NCBI RefSeq assembly: GCF_012999535.1
Contig: NZ_JABBWV010000012.1
Span: forward strand, 62,001 to 126,000
Direction of reading: 5' to 3'
DNA length: 64,000 nt
Source of the DNA: Microbispora sp. H11081
GTDB lineage: Bacteria; Actinomycetota; Actinomycetes; Streptosporangiales; Streptosporangiaceae
In this document: positions 58,694 through 64,000 of the stretch, piece by piece
How positions within the stretch are numbered: the stretch's first letter is position 1
Layout: each line of letters opens with the position of its first letter
Translations under genes and position numbers: made by a program
Notes under the pieces: model-generated
Database searches by the model: none
Seen by the model: the letters and a program-made list of their open reading frames with translations, nothing else
What the model was told of the DNA's origin: nothing

Positions 58694-59068
58694 TTACGCG
58701 GGGTAGTCGGTGTTCCACGGGTAGGCGAGGTGCTCGGGCGACACACCCCATGCCTGAAGCCGCACTACGAGCCCTGCTTCATCCTGAGCCAACCCCTGCT
58801 TGATCTCGCCGCTCCCCATGTCGTAGTCCCAGCCGTCGAGGTACTCGATGACGAACTCACGATGCACGAGTCGGAAGGCGCGTCCCGCATCGCTTCGCGT
58901 CCATCCCTCCCGTCGAGCGGCGGCATCGGCCTCCGTCAGGATCGGGCGAATCTCGACCCATGCCCGGCACCCCGGCCGACTCGTCTCCACCTCGGCGACG
59001 AGGAGTCGGCCGAGCCGAAGCGCATTCAGCTTGTCCAAGGGAAGCGGCTCGGCAAGGTCATCGGTCAT
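58694..59068 (-). CDS. Hypothetical protein
   Basis: 124 residues, no family. It is acidic with aromatic-rich C-terminal half (FVIEYLDGWDYDMGSGEIKQ, ending YPWNTDYPA). The start is an ATG with no strong ribosome site. Codon use is less GC-biased than in the main operons. It could be an immunity-like small protein, but nothing shows it. Confidence 0.55.
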   Translation of the reverse strand: MTDDLAEPLPLDKLNALRLGRLLVAEVETSRPGCRAWVEIRPILTEADAAARREGWTRSDAGRAFRLVHREFVIEYLDGWDYDMGSGEIKQGLAQDEAGLVVRLQAWGVSPEHLAYPWNTDYPA

Positions 59069-59340
59069 CGGTCACTCTCCAGCTACAGCGGATGCCGCCC
59101 ATGGATGGGACGACACGACCCCGATCAGCCGAGCTCGACCCGTTGATCGACGATCTGACGGCGCTACGCTCGAGCTATCTTCATCGCCGCCCAGTATCTG
59201 ACGACGCTGCCCGATGATTATCTGAGGAACCATCCGGGGCAAATCTGAACGACGAGATGTGGGCTAACATCGCCCAGAGCTGCAACTCTGGATACAAGTT
59301 GGGTGCTCCGGAACCGGCGCGAAGTCGAGAAGGTGCTGAG

Positions 59341-59661
59341 ATGATGGCGAATACAGGAAAGCGGGTGGCGGCGATCCACGTCGCCATATATCTCGGGTTA
59401 TATGTCCTGTCGTTCCTCGCTACGATGTACAGCTATCTTGGTGATATTCATCCGTACTGGTGGCAGCCGGGTGGCGAGGATGTTGTCGACCCTGATGTCG
59501 CACTGGGTTCGCTCATCTTCTCCATGGTTGGTTTTGGCTTCGGCCTTGCCGCCGGACTAGTTCTGCGTCGATCATGGAAGGCCTGGGTGGCCTCCGCTCT
59601 CATGCTGCTGTTCGCAATAGGCCGGATGATTGCAGCACTGGAGGCGATCAACGCTTTTTAG
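59341..59661 (+). CDS. Small membrane protein of unknown function
   Basis: 106 residues with three hydrophobic segments (VAIYLGLYVLSFLATMYSYL, SLIFSMVGFGFGLAAGLVL, AWVASALMLLFAIGRMIAAL) around a polar HPYWWQPGGEDVVDP loop. Two adjacent ATGs; GAAGG lies about 8 nt before the first. G+C is clearly lower than average for the window. Confidence 0.65.
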   Translation: MMANTGKRVAAIHVAIYLGLYVLSFLATMYSYLGDIHPYWWQPGGEDVVDPDVALGSLIFSMVGFGFGLAAGLVLRRSWKAWVASALMLLFAIGRMIAALEAINAF

Positions 59662-59691
59662 AAAGTCCCCGGGAGGCATTGCGGGGCGCAC

Positions 59692-60204
59692 TCAAGTTAT
59701 GCTTCCTGGCGTTATCGATTTGCGATCGCCTGGCATGCTCGGGTCGAACTCCGCGGCGCTTGTCGCTCTCGTCTGAGGAGACCAGGGTGAGCCTGACATC
59801 GTGATTTTGGGCACGGGCATGTCCTTGGGTAGGACATCAACCCTAATCGGAGTAGTGCTTCTGAGAGGGTCCCCCGGCCTCGGCGACTGGCCGACGACAA
59901 CCCAATCAACCGGGTCCGTGATGTCATCCCCGGTAAGGGAATAGATCTCCAGCTTGAACCCCAGGGCGGCGATGGTTCTTTCGGCTGTCGCCACGTCCTG
60001 GTCCCAGAGTTTGGGCATCCTGTGCAGGGTGCTGGCGGGAGATGGGACGGTCGATGCTGTCGCAGAATCCGGCGCCGAATTGGACACGGGGTAAGGTCTA
60101 TCGGAGCCGGGGTCGGAAAGAACCAACAGCACGGCTGCGGCGCCGGCAAGCCCGATAACCAGGACGAGAATCGTTATCAGCCGCACCATCGAAGAGCTGT
60201 CCAT
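59692..60204 (-). CDS. Membrane-anchored PASTA-domain protein
   Basis: 170 residues. One N-terminal membrane helix (about 7-30) is followed by a Ser/Thr/Pro spacer and one PASTA domain (about 64-125: MPKLWDQDVATAERTIAALG, VVGQSPRPGDPLRSTTPIRV). PASTA domains usually sense peptidoglycan fragments in kinases and penicillin-binding proteins; here it stands alone, so it may be a cell-wall-binding accessory protein. The last 40 residues look disordered. An internal ATG at 60189 would also keep the helix. Confidence 0.78.
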   Translation of the reverse strand: MDSSSMVRLITILVLVIGLAGAAAVLLVLSDPGSDRPYPVSNSAPDSATASTVPSPASTLHRMPKLWDQDVATAERTIAALGFKLEIYSLTGDDITDPVDWVVVGQSPRPGDPLRSTTPIRVDVLPKDMPVPKITMSGSPWSPQTRATSAAEFDPSMPGDRKSITPGSIT

Positions 60205-60356
60205 AGTCGATAGGTATTACAAAACGAGGTATGTGGCCGAGCAGGTCGAGTATCTCGAGTGGCATAGCCTGTGCCGCTCCTGGGTGCTGCCTGATTCGCG
60301 ATGTGCCTGCGGGCCCGGCGGGCAGAGGTATGGCGTCGTCCACGGGGTTCGCGGGA

Positions 60357-61424
60357 TCACCCTGCCTCTTCCCGGAGCGGCGGGCGTGGCCGGGGCCCGG
60401 TCCCCGGCGGGGCGGTGCTCTCGCGTACGACGAGTTCGTTGGCGAGGTCGATCCGGCTCGTGGCCGGCTCCACGCCGCGAGCCAGGTCGAGCAGCATCTG
60501 GGTGGCGACCGACGCCATGTCACGCAGCGGCTGGCCCACCGTGGTGAGGGCGGGCTCGACCCAGCCCGCGACGGGCACATTGTCGTAGCCGACCACCGAC
60601 AGCTCCCCGGGGATGTCGAGGCCGAGCCGGTGGGCCGCGCGCAGGACGCCGAGCGCCTGCAGGTCCGACCCGGCGAAGATCGCGGTCGGCCGGTCCGGGA
60701 GCGACAGCAGGTCCATCGCGTGCTCGAATCCCGCGTCGACATAGAAGTTGCCGTATCTGACGAGGGCGGGGTCGACGGTGAGCCCCGCCTCGTCGTGGGC
60801 GACCCGGAATCCGGCGACCCGCGCCCTGCTGCACATCACGTCCTTCGGGCCGGAGATGACCGCGATGCGGCGGTGGCCGAGGTCCAGGAGGTGGCGGGTG
60901 GCGAGCAGGCCGCCGTCCCAGTTGTTCGAGCCGACCACGGGCACGGACTCGGCGATCTCGCCGTCGGTGTCGACGACCACGAACGGCACCTGCGCCCGCC
61001 GCAGCTTCCGCTGCTGCGAAGGCGACGGGCCGGACATGACGAACAGCACGCCGAGGGGCCGGTGGTCGAGCGCGCCGTCCAGCCATTCGTCCGGCGGCCG
61101 GTGCGCTCCGTTCAGCTGGGAAAGGACGACCTGGATCCGCGCGGCGGAGACGACGGTGTCGACCCCTTGGATGATCTCCATCGACCACATGGAGTTCAGC
61201 TCGTGGAAGACGAGGTCGATCTGCCCCTTGAGCGGCCTGCGCCGCAGGCGGGGGCGGTACTGGTGACGGGCGAGGCCGGCCTCGACGCGTTCGCGGGTCT
61301 CGGGCGACACGTCGGGGCGGCCGTTGAGGACCTTGGAGACCGTGGTCACCGAGACGCCGAGCTCCGCGGCGATGGACGCGATGGTCGTCGGGCGAGGGCC
61401 GCGGGCTGGGGGAGGGCTGCTCAT
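60357..61424 (-). CDS. LacI-family transcriptional regulator
   Basis: 355 residues. The DNA-binding helix reads TIASIAAELGVSVTTVSKVL, followed by hinge NGRPDVSPETRERV. The sugar-binding domain includes FAGSDLQALGVLRAAHRLGL and SVVGYDNVPVAGWVEPALTT. It is divergent from the LplB/YtcP-type sugar transporter and very likely represses it. Identical 10-bp boxes in both promoters support this. Confidence 0.93.
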   Translation of the reverse strand: MSSPPPARGPRPTTIASIAAELGVSVTTVSKVLNGRPDVSPETRERVEAGLARHQYRPRLRRRPLKGQIDLVFHELNSMWSMEIIQGVDTVVSAARIQVVLSQLNGAHRPPDEWLDGALDHRPLGVLFVMSGPSPSQQRKLRRAQVPFVVVDTDGEIAESVPVVGSNNWDGGLLATRHLLDLGHRRIAVISGPKDVMCSRARVAGFRVAHDEAGLTVDPALVRYGNFYVDAGFEHAMDLLSLPDRPTAIFAGSDLQALGVLRAAHRLGLDIPGELSVVGYDNVPVAGWVEPALTTVGQPLRDMASVATQMLLDLARGVEPATSRIDLANELVVRESTAPPGTGPRPRPPLREEAG

Positions 61425-61443
61425 CGTTCCGCTCGTTGTTTCC

Positions 61444-61453
61444 GAAATTTTCG
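61444..61453. promoter_or_regulatory. LacI-type box before the regulator gene
   Basis: GAAATTTTCG, within CCGAAATTTTCGCGAAAC; a perfect TTTCGCGAAA palindrome overlaps it (61449-61458). 20 nt upstream of the LacI start. Confidence 0.55.
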
Positions 61454-61545
61454 CGAAACTCTAGCATCGAACAGCGTCGGATATAAGCCGAGACCAGGTC
61501 AGAAGGAGCGGCCTAATCCAGCTGTGACCACGGTTGACTCCCCTC

Positions 61546-61575
61546 TTGACCGGGGTCCTGGCCTCCGCCTATATT
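61546..61575 (+). promoter_or_regulatory. Predicted promoter of the sugar ABC operon
   Basis: TTGACC (61546-61551), 18-nt spacer, TATATT (61570-61575). The untranslated leader would be about 190 nt. A LacI-type box lies about 25 nt after the -10, where a repressor would block elongation or escape. Confidence 0.55.
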
Positions 61576-61598
61576 TCCGCAATATTACCGGCGATCAC

Positions 61599-61608
61599 CG
61601 AAAATTTC
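61599..61608. promoter_or_regulatory. LacI-type box after the ABC promoter
   Basis: CGAAAATTTC, exact reverse complement of the box at 61444-61453. Same 10-mer in both halves of the divergent region. Confidence 0.55.
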
Positions 61609-61774
61609 TGTCCCGTCGTATCGCATCGTCGCGGGCGCGTACCGCGTCGCCTGGCATGGGCGACACGACGGCGCCGCGGCTCTCGTGGCCCCGGCGCGGG
61701 GACACGAGAGGTGGCCTCGGCCGTCGGCGTGATCTGTCGGGCGTGATCTGTCGGAGGGCACCGGAGGCACAACG

Positions 61775-62764
61775 ATGAGCACCACCGAAGCGATCGGCGT
61801 GTCACCGGGCACCGGGGAGCAGGGCCGCGTGAGACCCGGCCCCTCCCGCGCGCGGCCACCGCGGCGCACCTGGCGTCAGGCGCTGCGCCGCGACTGGCAG
61901 CTCTACTCGCTCGCGGTTCTTCCGCTGCTGTTCTTCCTGGTCTTCCGATATCTGCCGATGATCGGCAACGTCATCGCCTTCCGGAAGTTCGAGCCAGGCG
62001 GCAGCGTGCTCGGCGAGGAATGGGTCGGCCTGCGGTACGTGAAGATGTTCCTGAACGACCCGTCGTTCTGGCAGGTGTTCAGCAACACCGTGATCATCGG
62101 CCTGCTGACGCTGCTGTTCTGCTTTCCGACGCCGATCGTGCTGGCCCTGCTGATCAACGAGCTGCGCGGCCGGCGGGTGAGGCGGTTCGTCCAGTCGGTG
62201 TCCTACCTGCCGCACTTCCTGTCGATGGTGGTCGTGGCCGGGCTCGTCATGGAGATGCTGTCGGTGGACGGTCCGGTCAACCAGCTCCTGCGCGCGATGG
62301 GCAACGATCCGGTGGCGTTCCTGCAGGAGGCGGAGTGGTTCCGCACCATCTACGTCTCCTCGGAGATGTGGCAGACCGTCGGCTGGGGGACGATCATCTA
62401 CCTCGCCGCGCTCACCACGATCGACGATCAGCTGTACGAGGCGGCCAGGATCGACGGCGCGAGCCGGTGGCGGCAGGTCTGGCACGTCACGCTCCCCGGC
62501 ATCCGCCCGGCCGCTGTCACCCTGCTGATCCTCAACATCGGCACGTTCATGGCGGTCGGCTTCGAGAAGGTCCTGCTGCTCTACAACCCGCTGACGTATC
62601 CCACCGCCGACGTGATCTCCACGTACCTCTACCGGATGGGCATCGTGTCCAACAGCTTCAGCTACGCCGCGGCGATCGGCCTGTTCGAGGCCGTGATCGG
62701 GCTGGCCCTGGTCCTGTCGGCGAACCTGATCTCCCGGCGCACGGTGGGGACGAGTCTGTGGTGA
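61775..62764 (+). CDS. Sugar ABC transporter permease, LplB type
   Basis: 329 residues with six membrane segments after a 45-residue polar N-terminus. DWQLYSLAVLPLLFFLVFRY and IAFRKFEPGGSVLGEEWVGL are typical of LplB-like permeases for complex oligosaccharides. The EAA loop reads DDQLYEAARIDGASRWRQVW. ATG with GGAGG upstream. GTGA overlap with the next permease gene. Confidence 0.93.
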   Translation: MSTTEAIGVSPGTGEQGRVRPGPSRARPPRRTWRQALRRDWQLYSLAVLPLLFFLVFRYLPMIGNVIAFRKFEPGGSVLGEEWVGLRYVKMFLNDPSFWQVFSNTVIIGLLTLLFCFPTPIVLALLINELRGRRVRRFVQSVSYLPHFLSMVVVAGLVMEMLSVDGPVNQLLRAMGNDPVAFLQEAEWFRTIYVSSEMWQTVGWGTIIYLAALTTIDDQLYEAARIDGASRWRQVWHVTLPGIRPAAVTLLILNIGTFMAVGFEKVLLLYNPLTYPTADVISTYLYRMGIVSNSFSYAAAIGLFEAVIGLALVLSANLISRRTVGTSLW

Positions 62765-63633
62765 CCGTCGACAGTACCCGGGGCTACCGGGTGTTCCGGG
62801 TGGTCAACGCCGTCGTCCTGGCCGTCGTCGTGGCCGTCACCCTCTACCCGTTCGTCAACATCGTCGCCCGGTCGCTCAGCGACGAGTTCGCCATCCGCGC
62901 CGGCAAGGTCAACCTCGTCCCCGTCGGGTTCACCTTCCGTACGTACGAGTACGTGGCCTCTGACCCGACGTTCTGGACGAACTACCGCAACACCGTGGTC
63001 TACACGGTAGTCGCCACGGCCATCGCGATGTTCATGACCACGTGCTACGCGTACGTGCTGTCGAAGAGGCACCTGAAGGGCCGCACGTTCCTGATCGGGA
63101 TCGCGGTCTTCACGATGTTCTTCTCCGGCGGGCTCATCCCCAACTACATCCTGATCTCCAGCCTCGGGTTCAGAAACAGCATCTGGGCCATCGTGCTGCC
63201 GAACGCGATCAGCGTGTTCAACCTCCTGGTGATGAAGGCGTTCTTCGAGGGCCTGCCGGCCGAGCTCGAGGAGGCCGCCGCGATCGACGGCATGAGCACG
63301 TACGGCATCCTGCTGCGGATCGTGCTGCCGCTGTCGAAGGCGGTGCTGGCGACGATGGTGCTGTTCTACGCCGTGTCGTTCTGGAACTCGTGGTTCGCGG
63401 CCTTCCTCTACATGAGCCAGTCCGACCTGTTCCCGGTGACCGTCTACCTGCGCAACCTCGTCGCCGGGGCCACCACCGGCACGTCCGTCGGCGCCGACGC
63501 CACCGACATGACCGTGGCCACCAACATCAAGGCGGTGACGATGGTGCTCACCGTCATCCCGATCCTGGTGGTCTACCCCTTCGTCCAGCGGTACTTCGTC
63601 AAGGGCGTCATGCTCGGCGCGGTCAAGGGATAG
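62761..63633 (+). CDS. Sugar ABC transporter permease, YtcP/LplC type
   Basis: 290 residues, six membrane segments. VAVTLYPFVNIVARSLSDEF, MFFSGGLIPNYILISSLGF and the EAA loop LPAELEEAAAIDGMSTYGIL fit the YtcP/CUT1 group. GTG start overlapping the previous stop (GTGA). It forms a heterodimer with the LplB-type permease. No ATPase is seen here; such systems usually share an MsmK-like ATPase coded elsewhere. Confidence 0.93.
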   Translation: MTVDSTRGYRVFRVVNAVVLAVVVAVTLYPFVNIVARSLSDEFAIRAGKVNLVPVGFTFRTYEYVASDPTFWTNYRNTVVYTVVATAIAMFMTTCYAYVLSKRHLKGRTFLIGIAVFTMFFSGGLIPNYILISSLGFRNSIWAIVLPNAISVFNLLVMKAFFEGLPAELEEAAAIDGMSTYGILLRIVLPLSKAVLATMVLFYAVSFWNSWFAAFLYMSQSDLFPVTVYLRNLVAGATTGTSVGADATDMTVATNIKAVTMVLTVIPILVVYPFVQRYFVKGVMLGAVKG

Positions 63634-63687
63634 CCGCCCCCTCGCCTGCTCTCACCCTCCGCAACCAGGGAAAGGACCCCACCCCCC

Positions 63688-64000
63688 ATGTATGAGATCA
63701 ACCGGCGCCAGGCGATGGTCGCCGTGGGTGCGTTCCTCGCGCTCGCCGCTTGCAGCACCGACGACGTCGCGGGCGGCGGGAAGAAGAGCGGCGACGCCCT
63801 CTCGGCGAACCGCGAGGGCGCGATGGCCGACTACGCCGCCGGCAAGCAGTTCACGGCCACCGCGCCGCTGACGTTCGACATCCTCTACAACAACCACCCG
63901 TTCTACCCGATCAAGAACGACTGGCTGTTCTGGTCGGAGCTGAGCAAGCGCACGAACGTGACGCTGCAGCCGAACGTGGTGCCGTTGAGCGACTACGAGA
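63688..64000 (+). CDS. Extracellular sugar-binding lipoprotein, 3' end outside window
   Basis: First 104 residues only. Signal MYEINRRQAMVAVGAFLALA then a lipobox Cys (AACST), then the start of a family-1 binding protein (FDILYNNHPFYPIKNDWLFW) of the LipO type that pairs with LplB/YtcP permeases. The gene runs off the right edge. Confidence 0.88.
   Translation, partial: MYEINRRQAMVAVGAFLALAACSTDDVAGGGKKSGDALSANREGAMADYAAGKQFTATAPLTFDILYNNHPFYPIKNDWLFWSELSKRTNVTLQPNVVPLSDYE

Noticed and set aside
59101-59217. 38-codon ORF between 59068 and 59341
   Set aside because: No ribosome site, no family, no coupling to a neighbour.
60206-60220. ATAGGTATTAC near the PASTA gene as a palindrome copy
   Set aside because: Only one arm; no CCTAY seven bases away, and no sulfur gene adjacent.

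Overview
The window is very GC-rich with strong third-position G/C bias, frequent GTG starts, ATGA/GTGA gene overlaps and dense operons. It contains a mycolic-acid-free actinomycete gene repertoire (a DevR/OsdR-like dormancy set, a kinase-WD40 fusion, a pca-type degradation operon). This fits a filamentous actinomycete, probably Streptosporangiales (Nonomuraea or Microbispora type), but the genus cannot be fixed from the sequence alone. No rRNA, tRNA, CRISPR array, intact insertion sequence or replication origin was seen.

Layout. 1-6.3 kb: end of a ricin-type lectin protein, a GH3 beta-glucosidase with a divergent TetR regulator and a palindromic operator, a TRIC/UPF0126 channel, a GAPDH and a GlxA-type AraC regulator. 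6.4-35.2 kb: a large organosulfur-type island. It holds five intact luciferase-like FMN monooxygenases and one broken one, two flavin reductases, an Opp/Dpp-type ABC transporter, a taurine/sulfonate-type ABC transporter, an AprA-like flavoprotein with HEAT repeats and its dicluster ferredoxin, a YeiH-type sulfate exporter, a sulfite-oxidase-type molybdoenzyme, a LanC-like protein, an FAD oxidoreductase, a xi-class glutathione transferase and a GntR/UTRA regulator. 35.4-38 kb: DoxX, CBS-BON and a second GAPDH, with DevR/OsdR-like boxes. 38-45.4 kb: MarR regulator with an epoxide hydrolase and three operator copies, a kinase-WD40 protein, and a maltokinase-cap-like protein. 45.5-49.6 kb: hemerythrin-like protein, SDR, and a thiolase/CoA-transferase operon of the beta-ketoadipate type. 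49.6-57.9 kb: methyltransferase-like, AraC, mycothiol-dependent-isomerase-like, sigma factor, Hsp20, a GntR/membrane pair, ADP-ribosylglycohydrolase and an NAD(P)H-binding protein. 58-60.2 kb: a lower-GC stretch of small hypothetical proteins. 60.3-64 kb: LacI regulator and an LplB/YtcP-type sugar ABC transporter, cut off at the window end.

How the island seems to work (inference): organosulfur compounds enter through the two ABC systems. Luciferase-like monooxygenases fed with FMNH2 by the two flavin reductases cleave C-S bonds. Released sulfite is oxidised by the molybdoenzyme or exported by the YeiH-like protein. The strongest new signal is a shared 17-bp palindrome, CCTAY-N7-RTAGG. It lies ahead of the first monooxygenase operon, the GntR gene, the YeiH/LanC divergent pair and the second monooxygenase operon, with weaker matches ahead of two more units. 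It overlaps the predicted -10 element in two promoters. One unit also has a leaderless 24-residue upstream peptide ending in Cys-Pro, followed by a very stable hairpin. Together these suggest a two-layer sulfur-responsive regulon that I do not recognise as described.
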